Shown piece by piece: positions 1-8,381 of a stretch of 64,000 bases of DNA. The notes beneath the pieces were generated by a model, which saw nothing but the letters and a program-made list of their open reading frames with translations, was not told the origin of the DNA and ran no database searches. The stretch is taken from NCBI RefSeq assembly GCF_000383855.1, contig NZ_KB912877.1:186001-250000 (forward strand). Reading direction: 5' to 3'. Origin of the DNA: Methylobacter marinus A45. Its GTDB lineage: Bacteria > Pseudomonadota > Gammaproteobacteria > Methylococcales > Methylomonadaceae. Every line of letters begins with the position of its first letter. The first letter of the stretch is position 1. A program made the position numbers and the translations under genes.

Positions 1-1644
1 CGGCACATCGGCCGCTGCCGGGGCGGTTTCGGTTTCGGCGATCCGGTCGGCGGCTTTTTCCAGCGGACTGTCCGTGCCTTCCACCTTGCCGGTCTGATCG
101 CGCAGCTGACTGCGGATATCGAGTATGCTCTTGACCAGCTCGCGCTCGGCATTCCAGCGCGCTTCCAGTTTGCTCAAACGGTCTTTTTCCGTGCCGAGTT
201 TTTCGGCCGCGAGTTTTTCGCGGTCTTTGATATCGACCCCGACCGCTTTTTCGCGGCCGATAATGGCCAGCTCGGTTTCCAGCGCCGCGATGCGTTTGCG
301 GCAATCGTCCACCTCGGCCGGCACGGCATGCTGGCTGATCGCGACGCGGGCCGAAGCCGTATCGAGCAGGCTGACCGATTTATCGGGCAATTGCCGGGCC
401 GGAATATAGCGATGCGACAACCTGACCGCCGCTTCCAGCGCCTCGTCGAGCACCTGCACCTGATGGTGTTTTTCCATAACCGAGGCCACGCCGCGCATCA
501 TCAGAATGGCTTTTTCCTCGCTCGGCTCGTGCACCTGCACAACCTGGAACCGGCGCGTCAGGGCCGGATCCTTTTCGATATGTTTCTTGTATTCGGCCCA
601 GGTCGTCGCCGCCACCGTGCGCAAGGTGCCGCGCGCCAGAGCCGGTTTCAGCAGATTGGCCGCATCGCCGGTGCCGGCCGCGCCGCCGGCGCCGACCAGC
701 GTATGGGCTTCATCGATGAACAGGATGATCGGCTTTTCCGATGACTGAACTTCTTCTATGACTTGGCGCAGGCGGTTTTCGAACTCGCCCTTCATGCTGG
801 CGCCGGCCTGCAGCAAGCCGACATCGAGCGTGCGCAGCGATACATCGCGCAAGGACGGCGGTACGTCGCCGGCGACGATTTTCTGGGCGAAGCCTTCGAC
901 CACGGCCGTCTTGCCGACACCGGCCTCGCCGGTCAGGATCGGGTTGTTCTGGCGTCGGCGCATCAGGATGTCGATAACCTGGCGGATTTCCTCGTCACGC
1001 CCGACGATCGGGTCCATTTTGCCCTGCCGCGCCTGCTCGGTCAGGTCGACGGTAAACTGCTTCAGCGCTTCCTGCTTGCCCATCTGCGCCGGCGACATGG
1101 CGCCGCTGGCTTCGCCCGGCACGGCGCCGCCGCCGACCTGAAAGCCGTCGCTGGCGTGCAGGCCTTCTTCCGGCGAACCGCTGACGATTTCAGCGAAACG
1201 CTCGGTCAGGGTATCGGGCTTGATCTTGTCGAATTCCCTGGAGATGCTTTGCAGGGCATGCGTCAGGCCCTTGGTTTTCAGGATGCCGACGACCAGATGG
1301 CCCGAGCGGACTTGCGATTCGCCGAACATCAGCGTGCCGAAAACCCAGCCGCGCTCGACCGCTTCCTCGACGTGCGAGGACAGGTCGGAAATGGACGTGG
1401 AGCCTCGGGGCAGCCGGTCGAGCGCATCGGTGAAATCCTTGGCCAGCCGGGATGGGTCGAGATTGAACTGGCGGATGATCTTATGCAGATCGGAATCCTG
1501 CAGCTGCAGAATCTGATGCAGCCAATGCACCAGCTCCACATAAGGATTGCCGCGCATCTTGCAAAATACCGTTGCGCCTTCTATCGCTTTGTAACATACG
1601 CTGTTCAGCTTCCCGAACAGTGCCACACGACTGATGTCGGTCAT
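1..1644 (-). CDS. clpV: T6SS sheath-recycling ATPase ClpV/TssH (C-terminus outside window)
   Basis: The frame is open from an ATG at 1644 to the left edge, giving the first 548 residues. ClpV is the AAA+ unfoldase that disassembles the contracted TssB/TssC sheath in the cytoplasm. Residues 1-145 form a Clp-N-type domain. The first AAA+ module follows, with Walker A GEAGVGKT at residues 239-246 and Walker B ILFIDEAH ending in D310-E311. A coiled M-domain-like stretch lies near the cut end, so the second ATPase ring is missing from view. The gene is the most downstream visible member of the minus-strand T6SS operon, 56 bases after tssG. The ClpV call rather than ClpB rests on the T6SS context and on the N-terminus, which differs from ClpB. 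Confidence 0.95.
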   Translation of the reverse strand, partial: MTDISRVALFGKLNSVCYKAIEGATVFCKMRGNPYVELVHWLHQILQLQDSDLHKIIRQFNLDPSRLAKDFTDALDRLPRGSTSISDLSSHVEEAVERGWVFGTLMFGESQVRSGHLVVGILKTKGLTHALQSISREFDKIKPDTLTERFAEIVSGSPEEGLHASDGFQVGGGAVPGEASGAMSPAQMGKQEALKQFTVDLTEQARQGKMDPIVGRDEEIRQVIDILMRRRQNNPILTGEAGVGKTAVVEGFAQKIVAGDVPPSLRDVSLRTLDVGLLQAGASMKGEFENRLRQVIEEVQSSEKPIILFIDEAHTLVGAGGAAGTGDAANLLKPALARGTLRTVAATTWAEYKKHIEKDPALTRRFQVVQVHEPSEEKAILMMRGVASVMEKHHQVQVLDEALEAAVRLSHRYIPARQLPDKSVSLLDTASARVAISQHAVPAEVDDCRKRIAALETELAIIGREKAVGVDIKDREKLAAEKLGTEKDRLSKLEARWNAERELVKSILDIRSQLRDQTGKVEGTDSPLEKAADRIAETETAPAAADVP

Positions 1645-1700
1645 TTTTCCCCCCTAGTAAATTTTGTTTTTTATTGTGCTTTGCGCTGCGTTCGGCTGTT

Positions 1701-2714
1701 TTATAAAGGATTCAGCATCAAATCGTCAGCGTCCGTATTCTCGTGCCGGTCGCCCAGCCAACTGGTCCAGCCCAGGCCTGTCTGCCCATCCAGACAGGTG
1801 CCGGGCACTTGTTCTTTTTTCAGGACCAGATTGACATCCCAGACCAGTTCATCGCCTATGTAATTGCGGACTACCGCGATCAGTTGCCCGATACGGTTAC
1901 CGGTCGGCAACAGACTCTGATATTCCGGCAAGCTCAGCGGGCCGAAGCGGATGCGGAATTTATGCTGGCACGCCCAGACCCGTGAACCCAGAATCGCCGA
2001 TACGCCCAGCTCGCCCGTGCGCGGCGTCTCGCCCAGCCGCGTCAGATCGGAATCCTGAATATCCAGCCATTCGCCGACAAATTCCTCGATGGTGACGGGC
2101 AATCTGAAATAGTCCGCCAGCAGCGCCCGCAGCCCTTCGGCATTCTTGGCCTGACTGGACAAATAACCGGCATAGTAGAACTTGGCCAGGTCGGGCATGG
2201 CATCACGCTCGCGCAGGGATTCCAGACCCAGGCCCGCCAGCGAGCCGACATAGCCGGAAAACCGGTCAGACTCGGGCCGATCGAAACTGACGGCCGGCTC
2301 GGTATCGGCCCAGGCGCGATAGAACAGGCACATCATGCGATGATGGAATATGTCGGCAAAACGCGCCAAGGTGTGGTCGCGGTAATGATAAATTCTTTCG
2401 CGAACGTATTCGGTCAGGTGCAGGGGCAACGGTCCGTTGGTACCGAACAGGCCCAAAAAGCGCCCCGTCAGGCGCGGCGGACGCCCGTCCTTGCCCGGCG
2501 TGTACGCGCTGAGCGTGGAGGACTCGAAGGTCAGCGAAACTTCCTGCCCCAGCCTGACCGGATCATCGGCGGGCCTGGCCGAACGGCCCAGCCGCGGTTT
2601 ATCCTTGTAGGCGCATTCCATAAGGCGCAGCAACTGGAAAAAGCCGTATTTATACGGCTCCCTGCCTAGCGATGCTTCTAGATCAGATGACGCTGCCCGA
2701 TTCTCGTCGGCCAT
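1701..2714 (-). CDS. tssG: T6SS baseplate protein TssG
   Basis: The 337-residue product matches TssG (VasB/ImpH family) in length and in its N-terminal pattern, where a GFFQLLRLMEC segment is followed by a conserved beta-rich region. TssG forms the baseplate wedge with TssE, TssF and TssK in the cytoplasm. The ATG at 2714 lies inside the end of tssF, so the two genes overlap by 37 bases and are probably translationally coupled. The product is hydrophilic with no signal peptide. No frame damage is seen. Confidence 0.93.
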   Translation of the reverse strand: MADENRAASSDLEASLGREPYKYGFFQLLRLMECAYKDKPRLGRSARPADDPVRLGQEVSLTFESSTLSAYTPGKDGRPPRLTGRFLGLFGTNGPLPLHLTEYVRERIYHYRDHTLARFADIFHHRMMCLFYRAWADTEPAVSFDRPESDRFSGYVGSLAGLGLESLRERDAMPDLAKFYYAGYLSSQAKNAEGLRALLADYFRLPVTIEEFVGEWLDIQDSDLTRLGETPRTGELGVSAILGSRVWACQHKFRIRFGPLSLPEYQSLLPTGNRIGQLIAVVRNYIGDELVWDVNLVLKKEQVPGTCLDGQTGLGWTSWLGDRHENTDADDLMLNPL

Positions 2715-4555
2715 CGCATTACCTCGCCCCGGTCACTGGTTTTCAACACCATTTCCGTAAATGAATTGATAGACACATATTGCGCAAAAAACCGCTCCAG
2801 CACCGTCCCCAGCAAAAACACACCGCTGCCTTCAAAGGCGGCTTCATCGACATTGACCGATACTTCCAGGCCGCGCCCGAACACGATCGGCCCCTTGGTA
2901 TTGATGCGCCGGACGATGGATTTGGATTGAATCGACAACACCCCTTCTATTTGCTTGCGAAAACCCGCATCGCTGTTTTCGCCATATAATGACAGCAGAT
3001 TCCGGAACGCCATGGCGCCTTCTTTGTCGTTGTTATCGACGATCGTCAGATAGTTCAGCGACAGATGGCTGATCAGTTTCCATGCCGTATCCTTATGGGC
3101 GTTGGACGGACGCGGCCGGGTCGGACCTGACAGGCAGCGTATCGACTGAACCGGCGCGCCGGTCTGAATGGTAAAATCGGTCGTTCCGACGCCAATCGGC
3201 AATTGCAGCGGCAAGTCGCGATTCGTGCACAGCGTGGCAAGACCGAGCTGCCTCAGATCGCTTTTAAACGGCGCCTCATTGGCATCCACCAGGGAAATAT
3301 ATATTTCATTGCCGGTGTAGCTGGAGCGCGGCCCGTATTGTCGCTGCTTGGACGAAACGACGCGCGGCGACCGGATCAGGGTATAGTAAGCCCGTTTACG
3401 CTTGTGGCTGGCATCGGCGCTGGCCTGATAAAAGGGCAAAAATTCCTGCTTGTCATCGGCCGTGCTGCCATAGCCCGTGACTTCGGTCACTTGATAAACC
3501 TCGTAATCCAATGGCCGGGTCCGGTCGGGAACGACATGGTATTCGGCGGTCTGGTTGGTCAAATGGATTCGGTCGGTTCGTTTGGGAAAGACATTGATGG
3601 CCGGCGAGCAGAACAAGGCAAAGCGTGAGGCATCGATCGAATTGATCAACTGAGGGTTGCTGCGGTTGAGCAGGATGATGATATCCAGCTCGTTGTCGGG
3701 GCATTGCCGAACCGCCTCCTGCAACTGCGTCAATTCGACGAACATGAAACGCTCGGGAAAGGCAAAATATTCCTGCAATAACCGGTAGCCCTGGAAGGAA
3801 CGCGAGACATACGGCAACAGCGCCTGATTGTCTTCAAAGCCCAAGGGCCGGACACCGGCGTGCCTGATGACTTGTTGCCAGGCGACCGGCCGTTGCGTGG
3901 GCTGCACCACCACGCCAATGGCATTGGCCAGCATCTGCTCGTAAATCCGCATGGGCAATTCACCCACGCCGCGCAGGTAAAGCGGCAGATGATCCAGTGC
4001 GATCTGGTTGAATTTCAGTCCCGCCGTCGTTCTCAGGCGCAACCGAATGCCGGCTTTCAGTCCGGGCAGGCTGGGTGCGCCGATATTGGCGACGGCACCG
4101 GCGCCGGCCAGATACTCGGCTTCCACCAGTTCCAGGGGCCACAGCGTCAAATCGTGCGCGGTACGGTATTCGCAAGCGGTCTGCTCGCCCTTGCCGATCT
4201 GGCTGCGCAAAGAAGTGTTCCTGGGAATCGGAAAGCCTTCATTGAGCGCCCCTTCCGACAAATCCGGCTGAAACTGCACGACCGTCATGGAGGGCGTGGG
4301 CGCCAGATAATGCGGATAGACTATGTCCAGCAAATGCTGGGTGAAACGGGGAAACTCCGCATCGACCTTGAGCTGGACGCGCGCCGCCATGAAAGCGAAC
4401 CCTTCCAGCAGACGTTCGACGTAAGGGTCCGCGCATTCGAATTCGTCCAGGCCCAGTCTGCCGGCAATTTTAGGGAATTCACGCGCAAACTCGCCGCCCA
4501 TTTCACGGATGTGCTGCAGTTCGCGGTGATAGTATTTCAGTAATCGAGGGTCCAT
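2678..4555 (-). CDS. tssF: T6SS baseplate protein TssF
   Basis: The 625-residue product has the typical TssF (VasA/ImpG) opening, MDPRLLKYYHRELQHIRE, and the usual family length. TssF is the larger subunit of the baseplate wedge and contacts TssG and TssK. The ATG at 4555 is two bases after the tssE stop, and the 3' end overlaps tssG by 37 bases. This compact tssE-tssF-tssG order is common in T6SS clusters. No membrane segment is visible, in line with a cytoplasmic protein. Confidence 0.94.
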   Translation of the reverse strand: MDPRLLKYYHRELQHIREMGGEFAREFPKIAGRLGLDEFECADPYVERLLEGFAFMAARVQLKVDAEFPRFTQHLLDIVYPHYLAPTPSMTVVQFQPDLSEGALNEGFPIPRNTSLRSQIGKGEQTACEYRTAHDLTLWPLELVEAEYLAGAGAVANIGAPSLPGLKAGIRLRLRTTAGLKFNQIALDHLPLYLRGVGELPMRIYEQMLANAIGVVVQPTQRPVAWQQVIRHAGVRPLGFEDNQALLPYVSRSFQGYRLLQEYFAFPERFMFVELTQLQEAVRQCPDNELDIIILLNRSNPQLINSIDASRFALFCSPAINVFPKRTDRIHLTNQTAEYHVVPDRTRPLDYEVYQVTEVTGYGSTADDKQEFLPFYQASADASHKRKRAYYTLIRSPRVVSSKQRQYGPRSSYTGNEIYISLVDANEAPFKSDLRQLGLATLCTNRDLPLQLPIGVGTTDFTIQTGAPVQSIRCLSGPTRPRPSNAHKDTAWKLISHLSLNYLTIVDNNDKEGAMAFRNLLSLYGENSDAGFRKQIEGVLSIQSKSIVRRINTKGPIVFGRGLEVSVNVDEAAFEGSGVFLLGTVLERFFAQYVSINSFTEMVLKTSDRGEVMRWPTRIGQRHLI

Positions 4556-4557
4556 AA

Positions 4558-5061
4558 CTAGCCGCCTCTATCCATAATTTCCATGTTGCCCGTCTCAAGA
4601 TCGAGTTCTGTTCTAAGGTAGAGTCGCAACGGCAGGGGTTGCGCCCAAAGGTCGCCTTCTATGTCGAAGGACATGGCGTTATGATTCATCTGGTCTTCCG
4701 ACGCGGTTACCGTGACCTTGACCGAATCGCGCAGGATGCGCGGTTCAAAATCCCAAATGGCCTGACGGACGCGGCGCTCAATTTCCAGCACATCGGCGCC
4801 CGATAACGTCGTGCCGGCCAGATCCGGAATGCCGTAATTGATTACCGAGCCCGCGACCAGAGGCAAGCCGGCAAAATCCTCGACCGCATCGAGACTACCG
4901 GTATTCAGCAGCCAGCCCATGTCCCGCAATACCCCCTGCCGCAGGCGGCTCAGCGACAGGACGCGCTGGTCGCGCGATTCCTGCGTTTTATCGGGCGCAT
5001 CGTCGGTTAACCGGTCAAGGAGCGAGGGCTGTAAACGTTCTTTCTGGGTAAGTTCGGCCAT
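4558..5061 (-). CDS. tssE: T6SS baseplate protein TssE (gp25-like)
   Basis: The product is 167 residues from the ATG at 5061 (MAELTQKERLQPSL). A longer frame begins at 5160, but its extra N-terminus overlaps the preceding gene and has no family-like features, so the internal ATG is preferred. Residues 50-140 carry the gp25/GPW lysozyme-like fold, including SLSRLRQGVLRDMGWLLNT and the EIERRVRQAIWDFEPRI segment typical of the family. TssE links the baseplate to the first sheath ring. It directly precedes tssF and follows the two small paralogous genes at 5096-5829. Confidence 0.92.
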   Translation of the reverse strand: MAELTQKERLQPSLLDRLTDDAPDKTQESRDQRVLSLSRLRQGVLRDMGWLLNTGSLDAVEDFAGLPLVAGSVINYGIPDLAGTTLSGADVLEIERRVRQAIWDFEPRILRDSVKVTVTASEDQMNHNAMSFDIEGDLWAQPLPLRLYLRTELDLETGNMEIMDRGG

Positions 5062-5095
5062 GGTTTTTATTTGTCGTCCCGTGCAAATGCGGCGG

Positions 5096-5488
5096 TCATT
5101 CCGGCTTAACGGTGCGTGTCGGTAAATCGACGATGAAGCGTTCGCCATTCTCGTTTTCAATCAGCAGGGTGCGGTTGTCTTTGGACTCGATGCGCGTAAT
5201 AAACAGGTCCTGCTTGTCATCTTCCATATCGCCGTCATACCGCACATCGTAAACCTTCAATATCCACAACTCCTGGCCGCTGTTTTCATCAATCGCGGCG
5301 ATGTAACCACCGTTTTGATCAAGCTCGCGTATTCTGCCCCAGGGTACCGCTTCGTAACGCACCTGCCCGATGGTGACCGGCGCGGCAGCGGCAGGCCCTG
5401 CACGTTTTTTCGACATTTCCCCGGCCAGCGCGACGCTGTCATTGAGCAGTAACAGCAATAAACCGCCTAGCGCCAAATATCTGAACAT
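5096..5488 (-). CDS. Exported paralogue of the upstream protein, candidate periplasmic immunity protein
   Basis: The product is 130 residues from the ATG at 5488, which has a GGGGAGAG ribosome-binding site five bases upstream. A slightly longer start at 5503 overlaps the previous stop codon but is less well placed. The N-terminus (MFRYLALGGLLLLLLNDSVA) is a clear signal peptide, with likely cleavage near ALA-GE. The mature part closely matches the protein encoded at 5503-5829, sharing blocks such as RYEAV, NGGYIAA, NSGQELW and MEDDKQD. I do not recognise the family. Position after a metallopeptidase gene inside a T6SS operon, duplication, and export of only this copy suggest an immunity role. 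That role is an inference. Confidence 0.8.
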   Translation of the reverse strand: MFRYLALGGLLLLLLNDSVALAGEMSKKRAGPAAAAPVTIGQVRYEAVPWGRIRELDQNGGYIAAIDENSGQELWILKVYDVRYDGDMEDDKQDLFITRIESKDNRTLLIENENGERFIVDLPTRTVKPE

Positions 5489-5502
5489 ACAGACTCTCCC
5501 CA

Positions 5503-5829
5503 TCAGGCCGGACTGACGCTTTTATCAGTCAGATCAACATAATATTTCTGATTGCGTTCGTTTTTAACCGATAACCGCTGCTTCCTGAACCAGCCGAGCC
5601 GCATATCGGTGATAAAGACATCCTGCTTATCGTCTTCCATGTCATCGTCATAAGGTACGTCGTACACTTTCAACAACCACAACTCCTGGCCGCTGTTGTC
5701 GTCGTAGGCGGCAATATAGCCGCCGTTCTGTTCCAGCCCCCTGGCTTTTCCCCAATGCACGGCTTCATAACGCACACCGTTATGGCTGACCGGTTTGACA
5801 GGCTCCGGCCCCTTCCTTTTTTTTTCCAT
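5503..5829 (-). CDS. Small cytosolic paralogue, candidate immunity or effector-associated protein
   Basis: The product is 108 residues from the ATG at 5829 (MEKKRKGPEPVKP), preceded by a GAGG about seven bases upstream. An ATG at 5847 is also in frame. The start lies just inside or next to the end of the metallopeptidase gene, so coupling is likely. No signal peptide is present. The body is a paralogue of the next gene and shares YEAV, WGK/WGR, QNGGYIAA, NSGQELW, LKVYDV and MEDDKQD. The two genes touch through a TGATG overlap at 5501-5505 if the longer start of the next gene is used. The acidic blocks would suit a tight protein-protein interaction. No known fold is recognised. Confidence 0.78.
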   Translation of the reverse strand: MEKKRKGPEPVKPVSHNGVRYEAVHWGKARGLEQNGGYIAAYDDNSGQELWLLKVYDVPYDDDMEDDKQDVFITDMRLGWFRKQRLSVKNERNQKYYVDLTDKSVSPA

Positions 5830-5839
5830 CGCGCCCTCG

Positions 5840-6877
5840 TTACCCATAAAAGTGAGACACCGGTCTGGCCAGGACCCTGCCGGAATCGGAATTCGATAGT
5901 TTGCCGGCCAGATCGGTGGCAAAGTAAGCCCAGGTGTCGGCGTTTTCCAGGGCCTTACTATACGGCAGCCCGCCCGTCGAAGGCTTCAAGCCATCGCTAT
6001 CGTAACGATGGTCCCGGGTGTTGACCGCGCGATGCGATAATTCATGAATGATGGTCAATGCGCACATCCATAGCTTGCCGCTGTTGCCCGATTTCAAGAA
6101 AGCGCCTTGCAGGTAAATGACTTCCAGCGGTTCGGTTTTATAGACAAAAGCCCAATCCTTCCAGCCGCCCTTGTTGCGGTCTAGCGGTTCATCCGAGAAA
6201 ATCAGCTTATTGGAATTGGCAACGTTGGCTATTTTCTGGAAGCCGGTTTTCAGTTTCTCGGTGGCTTCATTAATTTGCTGATCGGTCGTGTTTTCATCCG
6301 CGAACCATTTGCGAATGATTTTTTTGCTATCGTCTTTCGCATCGCCCAACTTGGCAACCACGTTCAAAGACCAGTTCAATGCCAACAGCAGCGCCTCGCC
6401 CATGATTTTCCTTTCGCCCGCCGAGTAGACTTCCTTAGCCTTGCCCAACCGGGCAACCATGGTTTTTTCGGGCGGTTTGATCTCGTCATAGATCCACTGT
6501 GCAAACGCCTTGGGTGGCGAATACACCCACACATCCTGCGCGCCTCGTTGCTTGGCCAGATAAAAATGATACAGCATCTTCAATGTCGCCGCCCGGTCCT
6601 CCAGCTTTCCCGCCGAGGCCGTATTTTTGCTCGCCTCGACAAATTTTTCGCCTGAACCGCCGCCGACAAAGAACGCCACCAGGGTGTGATGGCTGGCGTC
6701 ATTGATTTTCTTGCGTATTTTATCCAGACCGTCCGCCTGTGTTGAATCCGGGCCGTCCGGCTTAAGCAATTCCTTGACCCGAGCCTGATTTTGCAGAAAC
6801 CCCTGCCAATCGTCGGCAAACTTTTGTGCCGTTATCACATGCAGCGCTTTTTCGTATGCTTCGGAAAATTTTTTCAC
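5840..6877 (-). CDS. M35-like zinc metallopeptidase, candidate T6SS effector
   Basis: The product is 345 residues from a GTG at 6877 with a GAGAAAG ribosome-binding site. The C-terminal part carries HELSH at residues 278-282, a zinc-binding HExxH motif with catalytic Glu279. It is followed by NTRDHRYD and later ENADTWAYF, the pattern of the aspzincin (M35, lysine-specific metalloendopeptidase-like) families, in which an Asp is the third zinc ligand. The N-terminal 200 residues are mainly helical and unrecognised. There is no signal peptide, which would fit delivery by T6SS. The gene lies between tagJ and two paralogous small genes in the T6SS operon. The fold call is fairly safe. Effector function is inferred from position. 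Confidence 0.82.
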   Translation of the reverse strand: MKKFSEAYEKALHVITAQKFADDWQGFLQNQARVKELLKPDGPDSTQADGLDKIRKKINDASHHTLVAFFVGGGSGEKFVEASKNTASAGKLEDRAATLKMLYHFYLAKQRGAQDVWVYSPPKAFAQWIYDEIKPPEKTMVARLGKAKEVYSAGERKIMGEALLLALNWSLNVVAKLGDAKDDSKKIIRKWFADENTTDQQINEATEKLKTGFQKIANVANSNKLIFSDEPLDRNKGGWKDWAFVYKTEPLEVIYLQGAFLKSGNSGKLWMCALTIIHELSHRAVNTRDHRYDSDGLKPSTGGLPYSKALENADTWAYFATDLAGKLSNSDSGRVLARPVSHFYG

Positions 6878-6906
6878 GCTATCTTTCTCAATGACTCAAA
6901 CCGGCG

Positions 6907-7701
6907 TCAATCGGCATTGAACTTGATTTCGCGAATATCCATCACCGCATAGTCGTTCTCATCCGTGCTCAGCAGGCGCTGACCCAGGCCGATGAAAGTC
7001 TCTTCCGCCTGTTCCTGCCATTGAGTCTTGCGTGCCAGGCGTATTGCCGAGTCATCGGCGGTTTCCGAGCCCGGATAACGCGTGGGAATCAAGCCGAAGG
7101 CTTCGCCGCCGTTGGCCCAGATAAAATGCGCCGGCATCCAGGCAAAATCACGCAGATCGGCAGGTGCCTCAATGTGAATCTCGCGAATCTGGTTAAAGGG
7201 AACCCAGTAGTAACGGCCGTTGACCACCGTTTCCAGCATAGGGCCTAGTCGGGTATCGGCGTCCGCGATCCAGTTAAAGGCCGTGCCGTCGATTGTTCCG
7301 GGTGTGGCGGGAGCCAGTTCGAAAGCCTGATCGCGCAGATTTCGCGCTTCAGCGAAACGATTATCCGCGATCAGCTTGAGCGCTTCCTGCAATAGTGCGA
7401 TCCACTGCGCGGGCTCGCCAAAAACCACCGGCGTTTTACGGCCGGCGAAGATATCCTTGCGCAAGACCTCGCAACGAATCGCCTCTCTATAGGTCTGTAC
7501 CATGGGAAGATTCGCGGCATCAAGATCGCCCGCCACAGTCAACTGCGTCAGTGCGCGATCCCATTCGCCGAGAATAACCAAAAGTTGGAATAGAAATGTT
7601 CTGAGTTTAGGATTGGCAGGATCTTTACGAACCTGGTTCTGGAGTTCAACCAGCGCTTCCTGAAGCTGGCCTTCCTGTAAATGCTGTTCCGCAAGCTTCA
7701 T
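6907..7701 (-). CDS. tagJ: T6SS accessory protein TagJ (ImpE family)
   Basis: The 264-residue product begins MKLAEQHLQEGQLQEALVE, a TPR-like helical start typical of TagJ/ImpE, and has the usual family length. TagJ proteins bind the N-terminal region of TssB and are thought to tune sheath disassembly by ClpV. They occur in only a subset of T6SS. The gene follows hcp after a strong hairpin at 7761-7787 and precedes the metallopeptidase gene by 29 bases. It is cytoplasmic, with no signal peptide or membrane segment. Confidence 0.9.
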   Translation of the reverse strand: MKLAEQHLQEGQLQEALVELQNQVRKDPANPKLRTFLFQLLVILGEWDRALTQLTVAGDLDAANLPMVQTYREAIRCEVLRKDIFAGRKTPVVFGEPAQWIALLQEALKLIADNRFAEARNLRDQAFELAPATPGTIDGTAFNWIADADTRLGPMLETVVNGRYYWVPFNQIREIHIEAPADLRDFAWMPAHFIWANGGEAFGLIPTRYPGSETADDSAIRLARKTQWQEQAEETFIGLGQRLLSTDENDYAVMDIREIKFNAD

Positions 7702-7760
7702 AAATTTGCTCTGCTTTTAAAAAAACGCTTTGGATTTTTATTATTTGAGCCATGAAAGAC

Positions 7761-7787
7761 GCGAAGAAGGCATTGCACCTTCTTCGC
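7761..7787 (-). terminator. Hairpin between hcp and tagJ
   Basis: GCGAAGAAGG (7761-7770) and CCTTCTTCGC (7778-7787) form a perfect 10-bp stem with a 7-base loop, starting about a dozen bases after the hcp stop codon. No long U tract follows on the minus strand. It may be a partial terminator or a 3' stability element that raises hcp mRNA over the downstream genes. Confidence 0.6.
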
Positions 7788-7798
7788 ATTCCATCGCT

Positions 7799-8284
7799 TT
7801 AGATTTTAACGTTTTCGGCGATATTCCATTTCGTTTCGATTGCACCGCCGTCTTTCGAACCGTCCGCTTTTTGCGGCTGATAGGCGTATTCGAACTGAGC
7901 GAAGTTCAGCGTGACGTTTTCTGTCAATCGGTCCTCGCCGCCGCTGCCGCCAGTGCTGACGGAAGTAACAAGCACTTCCTTCAATTTAATAACGATATAT
8001 TCCAAAGGCGTTTCTCCGGCTTTACGAACAACCAGCGTCGCTTCCGGATAATGCTTGCCGTTGCAGCAAGCCATCATTAAAGGCGAGGAGGATTTATCAA
8101 CATATTTGGTAAACGATATATCCTGTACGCTGACTTTGCCCGCGCCTCCGCCTCCGCCTGTATGTGTGGTGCCCGATTGCGACATCCCCCAGCTCCAGGC
8201 CAAAACGTCAATCTCATCCTTATGAGTTTTGTCGCGCGATTCACCTTTGATATCGCCGATTTTAATAAACATATCTACAGCCAT
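7799..8284 (-). CDS. hcp: T6SS inner-tube protein Hcp (TssD)
   Basis: The 161-residue product starts MAVDMFIKIGDIKGESRDK and matches the Hcp family in length and in the C-terminal beta strand pattern (TENVTLNFAQFEYAYQPQ). Hcp forms hexameric rings that stack into the inner tube and is expelled from the cell. An excellent ribosome-binding site, GGAGAGA, lies five bases before the ATG, which fits high expression. The gene is bounded by a terminator-like structure upstream (8316-8357) and a perfect hairpin downstream (7761-7787), so its transcript may be separated from the rest of the operon. A glycine-rich insert (GGGGGAG) lies near residue 45, in the region of the extended loop. Confidence 0.96.
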   Translation of the reverse strand: MAVDMFIKIGDIKGESRDKTHKDEIDVLAWSWGMSQSGTTHTGGGGGAGKVSVQDISFTKYVDKSSSPLMMACCNGKHYPEATLVVRKAGETPLEYIVIKLKEVLVTSVSTGGSGGEDRLTENVTLNFAQFEYAYQPQKADGSKDGGAIETKWNIAENVKI

Positions 8285-8315
8285 TTGTCTCTCCTTTTAT
8301 TTACTTTAAGACATC

Positions 8316-8357
8316 AAAAAAAAAGCCAGAAGCGTCGTCCTTAATAAGTGCTAGGCT
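8316..8357 (-). terminator. Terminator-like structure between tssC and hcp
   Basis: On the minus strand AGCC and AGC pair with GCT and GGCT across a small internal loop. This imperfect stem is followed directly by nine U residues (the A tract at 8316-8324). The element lies after the tssC stop and about 30 bases before the hcp start, so it may reduce read-through or mark a separate hcp transcript. The stem is only moderate. Confidence 0.45.
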
Positions 8358-8381
8358 CCATGACTCGTAAGCACCAAAATA

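Noticed and set aside
763-1863. Long open frame on the plus strand (366 codons)
   Set aside because: It lies opposite clpV, whose minus-strand product has clear AAA+ motifs, and its translation has no family features. It is a shadow of the coding strand.
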